Shown piece after piece: positions 7,517 through 15,880 of a DNA stretch of 36,765 nucleotides (its first letter is position 1; the number at the start of each line of letters is the position of its first letter). Under the pieces are notes generated by a model. The model worked only from the letters and a program-made list of their open reading frames with translations. It was not told where the DNA came from and searched no databases. The position numbers were made by a program, and so were the translations under genes. Source of the stretch: Nitrospirota bacterium (GTDB taxonomy: Bacteria; Nitrospirota; JACRHL01). Location: contig JAOUFN010000023.1 of NCBI GenBank assembly GCA_029858285.1, forward strand, positions 1 to 36,765. The letters are read 5' to 3'.

Positions 7517-8706
7517 GCGGCCAGCACCTCCAGCGGCAGCCCACCAGGCACAAAGCCAGGATGCCGGACATGGTTGCGCGCCACCACTTCGGCCTCGCGG
7601 GTGGCGGCGCCATACAATTGGTGGGCGATGACCAGCGCGGGCAGGGTCACGACCGGGGTATGGGTAATCACATCCGGCAGCAGCGCCCCGCGATCCGCCA
7701 GATCGCGGGCCACGGCCACGCGCAAATCGGCCAGCGTGGCATAGGTGTCGTCATCGGCGGTTTCGGCGCGGGCGGTCAGCAGATCCAGCAGGCGGCCGCG
7801 CACCGCCTGGGCGTCGCCCCGGCTGGTAAACGATGTGGCCGCCGCCGCGCTGGCCATGTGGATGGCGGCGGCGGTGGATACCAGCGCGCCCAGCGCCGCC
7901 TGATTGTCCGCCTGCGTCTGGCGGGTGGCGGTGGGAGTGGAGACCGGCGTCAATCCCGCGCCGAAATCGGCCAGCGACTCGGTGAGGGTCAGCGCGTCGG
8001 TGGATCCTGCCGGGGCGGTGGCCGCCGTATCGGATACCACCCCCAGCAGCAAATCCGCCAGCCCCCCGGCATCCGCCAGCAGGTCGCTCATGCGGGTGCG
8101 GGCGTCGGCCAGAGTGGTGGCAAACACGTCCTTATCAGTGGCCTTGGACAGCACCCCCACCAGCGCCTCCATGCGGTCCAGCGCCTTGGTGATAACGGTA
8201 CGGGCCGCGTCGCGCAAAAACTCCGGCTGGCCGGTGGTGCTGAACCCGGCGGCGAATTCCGTCCGCACCGCCGTGAGTGCCCCGCTGGCTGCCGCATCCA
8301 CCAGCGCCGGGGTAAACGCCACGCCCGTGGGCATGGCCAGATCGCCCGCCAGTACGAAGGTCACGGAAAACCGCGCCATGCCCCCCTCGCGGGTGGTCTC
8401 GCTCATCCGCGCCTGGGTGACGGCCACGCGCAGGGTGCCCAACCAAGGGTGAATGAGGGTGCCGGGGCCGGGGGCCTCGATGGCGCCCATCAGGGCATCG
8501 CGCGCGCCCATGTAGTCCGCGCCGATCACCAGCAGGTCGAAGGTGAACTCGCGGGCCTTGCGACCCAGATCCTCAGTGTAGGGCGCGTCGCGCCCCGGAA
8601 ACTCGTGCAGAATAGTGCGGCGGCCGATGGTGGTATCCGCCCCACCCTCGACCCCAAACGGCACGCCCCGGAACGAGCCGGGCTGGAGCTGGTCGCGCCA
8701 GGTCAT
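7513..8706 (-). CDS. DNA circularization/tail protein (Mu gpN, gp43)
   Basis: The 397-aa protein opens with TWRDQLQPGSFRGVPFGVEG, the DNA-circularization N-terminal domain of the gp43 family, and keeps HEFPGRDAPYTEDLGRKARE. In Mu, N is a tail/baseplate protein needed for infectivity. Its upstream neighbour on this strand, the tape-measure gene, is separated from it by a + strand gene, so gp43 must be reached by transcription across about 400 bp. Confidence 0.9.
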   Translation of the reverse strand: MTWRDQLQPGSFRGVPFGVEGGADTTIGRRTILHEFPGRDAPYTEDLGRKAREFTFDLLVIGADYMGARDALMGAIEAPGPGTLIHPWLGTLRVAVTQARMSETTREGGMARFSVTFVLAGDLAMPTGVAFTPALVDAAASGALTAVRTEFAAGFSTTGQPEFLRDAARTVITKALDRMEALVGVLSKATDKDVFATTLADARTRMSDLLADAGGLADLLLGVVSDTAATAPAGSTDALTLTESLADFGAGLTPVSTPTATRQTQADNQAALGALVSTAAAIHMASAAAATSFTSRGDAQAVRGRLLDLLTARAETADDDTYATLADLRVAVARDLADRGALLPDVITHTPVVTLPALVIAHQLYGAATREAEVVARNHVRHPGFVPGGLPLEVLAA

Positions 8707-8723
8707 GCGGCGCCCCGTGGTGC

Positions 8724-8729
8724 TATGCT
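8724..8729 (+). promoter_or_regulatory. Extended -10 promoter of the + strand moron gene
   Basis: TGCTATGCT (8721-8729) is an extended -10 (TGn plus TATGCT). It lies 31 bp before the start codon of the only late-region gene on the + strand. A -35 element is weak at best. It would let the gene be expressed from the prophage independently of Mor. Confidence 0.5.
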
Positions 8730-8760
8730 GGGGGGACCAACAACCGGATGGGAGGTTTCG

Positions 8761-9087
8761 ATGCGCGCTGTTGTTGCCTTTGTAGTCGCCACGTGTTTGT
8801 TACTGATTCCGGTCATATCGCTGGCGGACCGCCAATCCGCGCTGAATGCGGTGCGGACCGAAAAGGGGGTGAGTGGCGCCAGATGGCGCGCAAATAATTT
8901 GCGCGTTTTGGTGCGCGACGACGGCAGCAGCCGAAATGGTTTTGCCGAATATCTGTGCATGCTGGTGATCGACCACACCCCGGAGATGGTTCCACCCCCG
9001 GCCGGACAGTGGCTTTTGGTGACCATCCTGGATGCGGATGACCCAAACCAGACACACCAACTTGGCATGGCCGCTTGCTCGCCGTAA
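8761..9087 (+). CDS. Secreted small protein, lone + strand moron in the tail operon
   Basis: This 108-aa protein is encoded against the direction of all surrounding late genes, between tape measure and gp43. Residues 1-22 form a signal peptide with a hydrophobic core, likely cut after SLA. The mature part (about 86 aa) has two Cys (C66, C106) that could form a disulfide and a beta-rich look. A strong gggagg ribosome site sits 6 bp before the ATG, and an extended -10 lies upstream. It ends 4 bp from the end of the convergent tape-measure gene. No family recognised. Layout is typical of a prophage-expressed moron, perhaps for superinfection exclusion or host fitness; this is inference. Confidence 0.8.
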   Translation: MRAVVAFVVATCLLLIPVISLADRQSALNAVRTEKGVSGARWRANNLRVLVRDDGSSRNGFAEYLCMLVIDHTPEMVPPPAGQWLLVTILDADDPNQTHQLGMAACSP

Positions 9088-9091
9088 CGCA

Positions 9092-10531
9092 TCACCATCC
9101 CCCCATGGCCAGACCGGTGTCCACAGTCAGATCCACCGGGCCGGTGGCGCGCACTTGTTTGACGCGGGGGCGGCCCTCACCATCCACCCGAATGTGGATG
9201 GTGCCACCCACCTGCTGGGTGCGACTGCCCGTTACGGTCCGCGCCGGAGGCGCCAGCGCGGTGGCTCCGGCGGCGCCCAGATGCAGGTTTCCGGCTACCC
9301 CCCTGGCCAGATCCACCACCCGTTTGATTTTGTCCCACAGCGCGGCGAAAAAATCGCTCAGCGGGGACCAATATCTGTAGATGAGGATGGCCGCCCCGGC
9401 GAGGGCGAGGGCCAACCAGCCAATGGGAGTGGTGAGAATAGCTGCCCCCAACTGCAAAAAAGCCAGGGTTAGCCCCCCCAGGGCGACAATCACCTTGGCG
9501 CCGATCAGCACCGTGATGCCCAGCATCAGGTTGCGCCAGCCGCCCACAGCGTGGGACAACCAGTTAATGCCGCGCCCGATCCCCACGATGATGGGCAGTA
9601 GGGCGCGGAACGCCGCCCACGCCTCGCGCAAACCTCCAACGATCTCCTGCCCCCACAAGTTTGCAATGCGTTGCAGATCGCCGTTGCTGGCCATGCGGTC
9701 AATGGTGGCCAGCAGCGTACTCAGCCGGATTTTGAGCCAATCGAACGCACCGGACTGCATGATCAACAGCCGGAATCGGGTCCATTGGTCGGCCAAGTTT
9801 GACATCAGCCCACCCCAGGTGCCGGACATTTTAAGCATGGCGCCACCGAATTTTTCGTTCCAGATGGCCGACAGGGTGGATTCGATCATGGCGCGGCTGT
9901 TGATGTCCGCCATCTTGCGCACCTGTTTCCCGGCCACCGTATATTCATAGGCCACGCGGTTACCGCTCACCCGCGCGCGGATGCCAAACTCTTTCAGTCG
10001 CTCGTTTTCACCTGTAATGGCGTCGGCGATGGCCTCCACCGCCTGCGTCAACGGTTTGCCCATGGCGGCGCTGGTATCACCCAGCGTGCGCAGCAGACCA
10101 TTGGTGGGATCCAGGCCATATGTGCGCAGCATCACAAACGCATTCATGACCTCGCCCAGCTCGTAGGGAGTTTTGGCTGCAAAATTGGATACCCAGTCCA
10201 GCGATTTTTTAGCCTTGTCGGCGCTACCCTCGGTGGTTTCTAGGATAACGCCAAACTTTTCAAATTCTGCGGCCACATCAATGAGATGTCTCTTGATGGC
10301 CCAGCCGACGGCGCCCGCCCCCAGACCGAGACCGGCCAGCCCACGGGATACGCTGGAGATGGATTGCTGCACTTGCCCAAGCTGGCTGCCCACCTGCCCC
10401 AGCGCGCCGGACACGCGGCCCCCCCCGGCGGCATTGCGGATGCCCGCAAGAGCCTGGCTGACGCGCCGCGCCGGACCGGTGACGCGGTCAACCAAATCGA
10501 TGATGACGCTGGTTTTAAGGTCACCCGCCAT
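9092..10531 (-). CDS. Tail tape-measure protein (Mu gp42)
   Basis: The 479-aa protein begins with KTSVIIDLVDRVTGPARRVS, the conserved opening of Mu-type tape measures. It keeps the LGEVMNAFVMLRTYGLDP region and has hydrophobic segments around residues 330-390. It sets tail length and is ejected at infection. It is shorter than Mu gp42 (about 690 aa), suggesting a shorter tail. Its ATG overlaps the end of the frameshifted chaperone extension by 11 bp. Confidence 0.92.
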   Translation of the reverse strand: MAGDLKTSVIIDLVDRVTGPARRVSQALAGIRNAAGGGRVSGALGQVGSQLGQVQQSISSVSRGLAGLGLGAGAVGWAIKRHLIDVAAEFEKFGVILETTEGSADKAKKSLDWVSNFAAKTPYELGEVMNAFVMLRTYGLDPTNGLLRTLGDTSAAMGKPLTQAVEAIADAITGENERLKEFGIRARVSGNRVAYEYTVAGKQVRKMADINSRAMIESTLSAIWNEKFGGAMLKMSGTWGGLMSNLADQWTRFRLLIMQSGAFDWLKIRLSTLLATIDRMASNGDLQRIANLWGQEIVGGLREAWAAFRALLPIIVGIGRGINWLSHAVGGWRNLMLGITVLIGAKVIVALGGLTLAFLQLGAAILTTPIGWLALALAGAAILIYRYWSPLSDFFAALWDKIKRVVDLARGVAGNLHLGAAGATALAPPARTVTGSRTQQVGGTIHIRVDGEGRPRVKQVRATGPVDLTVDTGLAMGGW

Positions 10532-10972
10532 GTACCGCCTCGATGCGCACCGCCTGTGCGTGCCACATGATCAGTTCCGCCATGGGCATGGCCCACAGCT
10601 CCGACGGCGGAAAATGAAACACCGCCGCCACGTCGCCCATCACATCCCGCCAATTGGCGGGGCACCCCCTAAAAAAGCGCCGACCAGCGCCCCCATGGCC
10701 ACCATGTCACGCCCGGCCATCCCCTCCAGCAGGGGGGGCGCCATTTTGTTGATGGCCGCCAGCAGGTGGCGGATTTTGGCCATTTCGCCTGGTACCCGAT
10801 CCATGGCCTCCATCTGCCGCGCCGTTGGCTCGCAAATGATGAGTGTGGTCACCTCCCCCGTGTCGCCGGAGATCGGTTTGGACAGGGTCAGGATGACCTG
10901 GGTGACCTCCCCGTCCGCAATCCGGCCCAGAACAGCGCCGACCTCCGCCTGTGTGATGGTGATGTGGCTCAT
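10521..10972 (-). CDS. Tail assembly chaperone, long form by -1 frameshift (gp41-gp41')
   Basis: A -1 slip at T TTT TTA (10676-10670) after codon 101 opens 49 further residues, including RGCPANWRDVM, VFHFPPSELWAMPM and LIMWHAQAVRI, ending at a TGA at 10523-10521 inside the tape-measure start. The product is 150 aa. Eight bases after the slip site lies a perfect CCCGCC/GGCGGG hairpin (10646-10661) with an AATT loop, at typical stimulator spacing. Trp-rich extensions of this kind are the rule for tailed-phage G/GT pairs. Mu itself is reported to use a -2 shift, so the -1 site is a difference. Confidence 0.85.
10640..10972 (-). CDS. Tail assembly chaperone, short form (Mu gp41)
   Basis: The 110-aa product occupies the chaperone position between tube and tape measure and resembles the gp41 family (ITITQAEVGAVLGRIADGEV; TLSKPISGDTGEV). 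It binds the tape measure during tail assembly. Near its end codons GCT TTT TTA contain a T TTT TTA slippery site at 10676-10670, from which the longer form is made. Confidence 0.88.
   Translation of the reverse strand: MSHITITQAEVGAVLGRIADGEVTQVILTLSKPISGDTGEVTTLIICEPTARQMEAMDRVPGEMAKIRHLLAAINKMAPPLLEGMAGRDMVAMGALVGAFLGGAPPIGGM
10646..10676 (-). promoter_or_regulatory. -1 frameshift signal: T TTT TTA plus downstream hairpin
   Basis: The heptamer reads 10676 to 10670 on the minus strand in the correct phase (X XXY YYZ). The 8-base spacer (10669-10662) is followed by a 6-bp GC stem, 10661-10656 paired with 10651-10646. Both elements of a canonical bacterial -1 frameshift site are therefore visible. 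Confidence 0.85.
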
Positions 10973-10973
10973 T

Positions 10974-11330
10974 TTACACCGCCTCCGCGCGCGGGCCGAT
11001 GAACTTGTACCCGGCCTTGCCGGGGGTGCCGCCGGTGATTGTCGGCGGATCGGCGGACACGGCGCCGCTGATCACGTAGGTCTGGCCCGTGTCGAGGCGA
11101 AACACCACCGTGAGGGCGGTGGCGGCGTGAATGTCCTCGGGCCTGGTGGCGGCGGAGATGGCGATCTCGCACGCCACCGTGGCCTCTTTTTCGGCCTCGG
11201 CGTGCCCGTAGTAGCCATTACCGACCACCGCCTGCCGGGTGATGCCACCCAGATCAATGCTGGCGCCGTCCAGCGACTCCAGCAGCTCGCCGTTGACGGT
11301 CACGAAGGCTTTGCCGAATCGTTTGCTCAT
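10974..11330 (-). CDS. Tail tube protein (Mu gpM, gp40)
   Basis: The 118-aa protein (KRFGKAFVTVNGELLESLDG start; HAEAEKEATVACEI) fits the Mu-type tail tube family and lies just after the sheath gene. It polymerises into the inner tube through which DNA passes. It ends directly before the chaperone ATG. Confidence 0.9.
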   Translation of the reverse strand: MSKRFGKAFVTVNGELLESLDGASIDLGGITRQAVVGNGYYGHAEAEKEATVACEIAISAATRPEDIHAATALTVVFRLDTGQTYVISGAVSADPPTITGGTPGKAGYKFIGPRAEAV

Positions 11331-11362
11331 GGCCTTATCACAGCTCCTTCACAGCCGATTAT

Positions 11363-12826
11363 TTACAGCAAAAACTGGATCTGCGCGGCCAGCACCTGCA
11401 GGCCGTTGACCAGATCCGGGGCCATCAGCACGTCCACCCGGTTGGGGTCACCAGCGTTGCGCTCCACGATCAAATTCGACTTGAACTGGTCCATGCCCTC
11501 GATGAGTCCGGCGGCCTCCAGCTCGTAGAACAGCGCCACGATTTCGGCGCGGATGCTGGCGGGCGTGGCAATGGCCTGCCCCGGCGACGCCGGGACGCCG
11601 TCGCTGGCCAGCTTATGGCGCGGGAAGCGCAGCCCCATGCGGGTACGAAACTGGTAACGCACCGCAAACAGGGTGTGGGGGGTGGTCACATCCAGGTAGC
11701 TGGTGTCCGGCGCGGCGGCCGCGTTGATCTGGTACATGGTGATGCTGCGCTCGATCTGCACCGTGCCCACCACCACTGTGGTGGTGCTGATGCCGTCGAA
11801 CAGCAGCGTGTTGCGCTCGTTCCAGGTGCGGCGGGCGGATTCGGCGGGGGCCATCAAACCGGTGAGGGTCAGGGTGCGCAAGGGCCGCGCCGGATCGGTG
11901 GCCAGGTTGAACGCCGCCACGCCGCCGTACACCGCCGCCCAGATTTCCGTCGTCTGGGGCGCATTGCCCGCGTCGATGCAGCTCACCAGGTGGCTGTTGC
12001 GCCCGCTGCCAAACGCGGACAGGGCGGACACGATGCCTTTTTTGGCCGTGTAGAGCACCCCGGAGTTGGCGCGCAGCGGGCCGAACCGGTCCAGCAGTTC
12101 GGCCTCCGCCGCCGTGAGGCTCGTCGCGTCGGTGTAGGGGCTGATGATGTAATGGTACTGCACCTCGCCCATGGCGGCGATGGCCGCCGTGAGTGTGGGG
12201 TTGGTGACACCGGACGCCATGGCCGCGACGACCACCGTCACGCCGGAGGGCAGTTGCTCGCCCTGCTGGTAGTTGACCCGCAGGTCAATGTCGTTGCCCA
12301 GTTCGCCCTTGTGGCGGGCGGTGACGGTGACCACCCCGAGTGTACTGGTGGCGGTGACCGGCAGGGATGTTTCGGCGGTGATGGCCGCCGCGATGGCGGT
12401 GGCGATGGTGGTGGCCGTGTCGGTGGTGGCCACGCCGATGGTCAGCCGCACCCCTCCCACGTATAGGGCGATGGTGCCCGCTTTGGGGGTGGTGGCCGTG
12501 ACGGTGAGGGTGCCGGTGGCGGCCACCCCGGCGCCGTTGTCGTCTAGGGCGATGGCCCACGACTCGGTGTAGCGGTTCGCCCCTTTGAGGGCGGCGAACA
12601 TGCGCGCCAGCATGGATCCGCGCCCAAAATACGCCTCCGCCTCGGCGGCGGAGTTGACCATGGTTGGCACACCGGCGGCCACGCTGCCAGTGGTGAGCCG
12701 CTGCCCCAGCACCAGGATGCGCTGCTGCTCGGGCGCCAGACCCCGCGCCGCCCGGCTGGCGTCGAACTCGGCATAGACACCCGGCACGCGGGTGCTGACG
12801 GGGATGCCGTTGAAACTGATTGCCAT
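11363..12826 (-). CDS. Contractile tail sheath protein (Mu gpL, gp39)
   Basis: The 487-aa protein starts ISFNGIPVSTRVPGVYAEFD, diagnostic of Mu-type sheaths, and has the LVSCIDAGNAPQTTEIWAAV and RTWNERNTLLFDGI regions. It is the contractile outer tube; its presence establishes a myovirus morphology. Length matches the family. Confidence 0.95.
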   Translation of the reverse strand: MAISFNGIPVSTRVPGVYAEFDASRAARGLAPEQQRILVLGQRLTTGSVAAGVPTMVNSAAEAEAYFGRGSMLARMFAALKGANRYTESWAIALDDNGAGVAATGTLTVTATTPKAGTIALYVGGVRLTIGVATTDTATTIATAIAAAITAETSLPVTATSTLGVVTVTARHKGELGNDIDLRVNYQQGEQLPSGVTVVVAAMASGVTNPTLTAAIAAMGEVQYHYIISPYTDATSLTAAEAELLDRFGPLRANSGVLYTAKKGIVSALSAFGSGRNSHLVSCIDAGNAPQTTEIWAAVYGGVAAFNLATDPARPLRTLTLTGLMAPAESARRTWNERNTLLFDGISTTTVVVGTVQIERSITMYQINAAAAPDTSYLDVTTPHTLFAVRYQFRTRMGLRFPRHKLASDGVPASPGQAIATPASIRAEIVALFYELEAAGLIEGMDQFKSNLIVERNAGDPNRVDVLMAPDLVNGLQVLAAQIQFLL

Positions 12827-12829
12827 GGG

Positions 12830-13012
12830 TTACTCCTTTGCCTTGGCGGCCTTGGGCGGTTTGCACACGACCACGTCGCCGTCGTTGATGCGGCGCTGCC
12901 AGTGCTGATCGAGCGGCTTTTCCTCCCCGTCCGCCGCCAGATGGGCCATGGTGATCGGGTCGCGCACCAAAAATTCGGGCGAGGTGGGCTTAACAAAAAC
13001 GGTATCGGCCAT
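12830..13012 (-). CDS. DUF2635 small tail protein (Mu gp38)
   Basis: The 60-aa protein (VFVKPTSPEFLVRDP; HWQRRINDGDVVV) matches DUF2635, the small gene that always precedes the sheath in Mu-like phages. It ends in a Lys/Ala tail. Precise role is unknown. Confidence 0.88.
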   Translation of the reverse strand: MADTVFVKPTSPEFLVRDPITMAHLAADGEEKPLDQHWQRRINDGDVVVCKPPKAAKAKE

Positions 13013-13021
13013 GGCGATCTC

Positions 13022-13567
13022 CTACGGCTGCGGCAGCGTGATGGTGTCGGCGGCGGTGGGCTCGTTCGGCCCCGCCGCCAGGCTGGCGGTGTTGGTGATG
13101 GTGATAAAAGCATCGAGCGTGGCGGGGTCGAGGGCGGGGTCCGGCGCCACCGAACACTCCACTACCAGCAGGTGGACAAACAGCCCGGCCTTGTCGAAAG
13201 CGTCGGACTGGACCGGGTCGCCGGACAGTACGCGCCAGGTGGTCAGGGAGGTACTGGTGTTGTGGATGATGGCCACCAGGGCGTCGGCCATCTCCAGCAT
13301 GCCGATGGTCACCCCGTCGCCATGCCGGGCCGCCTGATGGCCACGGGCGTTTTTGGCAACGGCCGCCACGATGAAACGCGGTGAGACGCTGACGCCAACC
13401 AACCTGAACGGGCCGCCGGACACGTACACCGCCGGAGCCTGCACGCCGAACTGTTTGACCAGTGTATCGTCTGCCATGTCCGGCAGGATCCCCACCGCGC
13501 GCAACTTGGGGGACAGGGTGGATGCCTGGATCAACGCGACCAGGTCGTTTTCAAGCTGTGGCAACAT
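13022..13567 (-). CDS. Tail terminator/completion-like protein (Mu gp37, DUF1834)
   Basis: The 181-aa protein matches DUF1834 (N-terminal LENDLVALIQAS; PAVYVSGGPFRLV). It lies between gpG and gp38 and is thought to act at the head-tail interface or tail terminus. It overlaps the gpG stop codon by one base. Confidence 0.85.
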   Translation of the reverse strand: MLPQLENDLVALIQASTLSPKLRAVGILPDMADDTLVKQFGVQAPAVYVSGGPFRLVGVSVSPRFIVAAVAKNARGHQAARHGDGVTIGMLEMADALVAIIHNTSTSLTTWRVLSGDPVQSDAFDKAGLFVHLLVVECSVAPDPALDPATLDAFITITNTASLAAGPNEPTAADTITLPQP

Positions 13568-14067
13568 CAGGATGCCCCCAGGGCGCGTTCAATTTTGCTG
13601 GTGATGTAGTCCAGCATGTCGGTCCGGTCGGCGTCCGAAATACCCAAAAAAGGGCGAGAGGGAATGGTGACCTGGCGCGCAGTGCGCCAACTGCCGTTGG
13701 CCAGGCGAAAGCGCAGGGCGCTGGCCGATTTGGGGCGGATGACGCCGCCTGTCTGGTGGATGGCGCCGTACACCATGTTGGTGCCCCACTCGGCCCAGGT
13801 GCGGGCCGAATCACTGGTGATGGAATTGCCCAGGTGCCCCCGGTGGGTGAGGGTGCGCCCGCCGATGAGGCGTGCCCGCAGCGATGGCGTCCAGCGCGTG
13901 CCATCGGGGGCGGTTTGGGTGGTGAACCGTTCCCTCGTGCTGTTTTCGCCGATGGTTGCAAGACCGCGCATGATGGGTGTGGCGTCCGCCCCCAGATCAG
14001 CCACGCGCCGCAGGGCCGCCAGCACGGCGGCATCGTCCACGCGGTAGGTGATCCCCAGGGCAGTCAT
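13567..14067 (-). CDS. Virion morphogenesis protein (Mu gpG, P2 gpS-like)
   Basis: The 166-aa protein matches the phage virion morphogenesis family (ENSTRERFTTQTAPDGTRW; IPSRPFLGIS), involved in tail completion. In Mu the G gene lies next to F; here it has moved to between gp36 and gp37, a rearranged position. It overlaps gp36 upstream by 4 bp. Confidence 0.9.
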   Translation of the reverse strand: MTALGITYRVDDAAVLAALRRVADLGADATPIMRGLATIGENSTRERFTTQTAPDGTRWTPSLRARLIGGRTLTHRGHLGNSITSDSARTWAEWGTNMVYGAIHQTGGVIRPKSASALRFRLANGSWRTARQVTIPSRPFLGISDADRTDMLDYITSKIERALGAS

Positions 14068-14486
14068 ACGTACCCCGTGGACAGGTTGCGGGCGAACACG
14101 GATCCGGCGGACTGGGTTTCCGCTCCGTCGCTGGGGGTCGCCTGGGCGCCCGCACTGTCAACACCCATGGTGATTTTGCCGCTGGCCACGTCACGCAAAA
14201 ACCGCAGGCCATCGTCGTAGCGTTTGCGCACATCTTCCGGCGGGACATCGTACAGGTGGTACCGCGAAAGGTTGCAGGCCACGCGGGCGAGCACCTCGGG
14301 CACCACCGCCAGGGGCAGGCTGTAGCGGCCAGCCAGCGCGGCATTGATCTCGGCGGTGGCGTCGGATATGGCGCGGTCCAGCACCGTGGTGTTGATCACC
14401 CCGGTGGGTGGCACCGCCCGGTCGGTGAGCTGGATGATCTCCTGCACACCAAACCGGTCGGTCATATCTGCCTGTGTGCAGTACAC
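14064..14486 (-). CDS. Head-tail joining protein (Mu gp36, DUF1320)
   Basis: The 140-aa protein (MYCTQADMTDRFGVQEIIQL; DATAEINAALAGRYSLPL; VACNLSRYHLYD) clearly belongs to DUF1320, a head-completion or connector protein of the gp36 type. It starts 3 bp after gp35 ends and its last codons overlap gpG. Confidence 0.92.
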   Translation of the reverse strand: MYCTQADMTDRFGVQEIIQLTDRAVPPTGVINTTVLDRAISDATAEINAALAGRYSLPLAVVPEVLARVACNLSRYHLYDVPPEDVRKRYDDGLRFLRDVASGKITMGVDSAGAQATPSDGAETQSAGSVFARNLSTGYV

Positions 14487-14489
14487 GTA

Positions 14490-14849
14490 TTACCCCTTAC
14501 CACCCTTTTTGCCCTCGCCGCCCTTGCCGGAGGGACCATCACTGGCTTTCTGGATGTCCGCCAGCTCCGTCTCCAGCTCGACGATGCGCGCGCTGGCCGC
14601 CGCCAGATTCCGTTCCAGCTCGACGATGCGCGTGCTGGCCGCCGCCAGATTCCGTTCCAGCTCGACGATGCGATTGGTAGTCATCGGGGCGGCACCGTCA
14701 TGCACGATGAGCATGGGTTCGCTGCGCAGCGCAGCCAGCTGCGCTGCGGAAAACTCACCCTCATCCACGGTGACGGGGGTTTCCGGCCAGGGGCGCCCGG
14801 CGCGGTGAAAACCGGCCTTCTTGGACGTGATGGTGATGGTCTTGGCCAT
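14490..14849 (-). CDS. Mu gp35/HI1506-like protein with repeated coiled coil
   Basis: The 120-aa protein starts with a gp35/HI1506-like domain (KKAGFHRAGRPWPETPVTVD; FSAAQLAALRSEPMLIV, residues 1-50). A coiled coil of three 14-residue units RIVELERNLAAAS follows, then a Gly/Lys-rich tail. The repeats are nearly identical in DNA, so coil length may vary among relatives. The ATG at 14849 has aaggat upstream. It lies between capsid and gp36; family members are small head-associated proteins of unclear role. Confidence 0.8.
   Translation of the reverse strand: MAKTITITSKKAGFHRAGRPWPETPVTVDEGEFSAAQLAALRSEPMLIVHDGAAPMTTNRIVELERNLAAASTRIVELERNLAAASARIVELETELADIQKASDGPSGKGGEGKKGGKG
14573..14672 (-). 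repeat. 42-bp tandem repeat in the gp35-like gene
   Basis: Two copies (14573-14614, 14615-14656) differing by one base (gcgcgcgctgg/gcgcgtgctgg) and a 16-bp third start encode the 14-aa coiled-coil unit. Exactly 42 bp keeps the reading frame and two heptads per unit. Confidence 0.9.
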
Positions 14850-14871
14850 GTCGTAAATCCTTTTTTGGTGC

Positions 14872-14901
14872 GGGGGGCCGGGAAATCCGGCCAGGCCCCC
14901 C
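14872..14901. other. GC-rich hairpin between capsid and gp35 genes
   Basis: Arms GGGGGGCC (14872-14879) and GGCCCCCC (14894-14901) enclose an inner CCGG/CCGG. The only T-run lies upstream on the minus strand as AAAAAA, so it is not an intrinsic terminator for the late transcript. It may protect the capsid mRNA 3' end. The rest of 14850-14962 shows nothing else. Confidence 0.5.
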
Positions 14902-14962
14902 TTGAATGTTGGCTCGGGTGACTGGCCCGCCGGACCGGGCCGCGCCGCCTCAAAGTGCGCGG

Positions 14963-15841
14963 TTAGGTCAGCCAGGGCACCTGGACCACCTCGACGGCCC
15001 CCTGGTTGATGTTGGTGGCCCCGGCGGCATTGCGCTCCGCCTTCACCACCTCCAGCGCGGCCGCGCGGTTGGTGGGGCCACACACCAGGATGTTGGGCCG
15101 GATGCCCAGGGGCCGCCCCTCGTCCGAGAGGAACGCCTGCATGGCCGCCACCCCCGCGTTGAAATTGGCGGCATCGAGCGCAGCCTTGCTGCCCAGGGCC
15201 TGCTGCCAGAAGCCGAAGCCAACGTTCACACGAGCATCCACCCCGAAGCGGAATTCATCACGCATGAACACCGCCTCATCCTCACCGGAGGTCATCGACT
15301 TGAACTCGTACGGCCGACGCCGCTGGAAAATGATCGGCTTGAGTGGGCGGCGGGTATCCATCAAAAACCACGGATTGCCCGCGCCCGCCTGCATGTTGGA
15401 CACCACGCCGGTACCAACCGGGTGGTCCGTGTCGAAAAAATACTGACCGTCGAAACAGGTGGTGGTGAACCCGGCGGCGAGCAAGCCGAACACCAGCTCG
15501 TTGGGGTGAGCGGCCGCCGCATACCCCATGTCGTCGAACATGGTATTGAACACCCCGAACTGATCGTCCTCGATTGTCGCCTTGGGCACGGCGATGGTGC
15601 TCTCGAACGGGTCGTTTTTGATCGTGTAGGAGTGGGCTTCCATGTTGCGCACCACCCGGTCGCCCACCCATTTGCGGATCTGGGGGAACTGTCCCAGCCA
15701 TGCATACTGGTTTTCGGACGTGGATGACGGCACCAGGGTAGCCACAGTCTCCCATTCGTTGGTGACGCGCTGGAACCCCCCCTTGAAAGCGGCGTTGAAG
15801 CCGATGAACAGGGCTGCCAATGTGGCTTTGTTGATAATCAT
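14963..15841 (-). CDS. Major capsid protein (Mu gpT)
   Basis: The 292-aa protein (ALFIGFNAAFKGGF; WLGQFPQIRKWVGDRVV; FDTDHPVG) is a clear Mu gpT-type HK97-fold major head protein. Its length is close to Mu gpT (about 305 aa). It follows the protease/scaffold and cement genes as expected. Confidence 0.95.
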   Translation of the reverse strand: MIINKATLAALFIGFNAAFKGGFQRVTNEWETVATLVPSSTSENQYAWLGQFPQIRKWVGDRVVRNMEAHSYTIKNDPFESTIAVPKATIEDDQFGVFNTMFDDMGYAAAAHPNELVFGLLAAGFTTTCFDGQYFFDTDHPVGTGVVSNMQAGAGNPWFLMDTRRPLKPIIFQRRRPYEFKSMTSGEDEAVFMRDEFRFGVDARVNVGFGFWQQALGSKAALDAANFNAGVAAMQAFLSDEGRPLGIRPNILVCGPTNRAAALEVVKAERNAAGATNINQGAVEVVQVPWLT

Positions 15842-15880
15842 GTCGAGCGCTCCGTGTGTGTGATCCGGGGGCTCCCGGCG

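Noticed and set aside
14872-14901. Intrinsic terminator after the capsid gene
   Set aside because: The hairpin is strong but no T-run follows it in the direction of transcription, and downstream head genes must be expressed.
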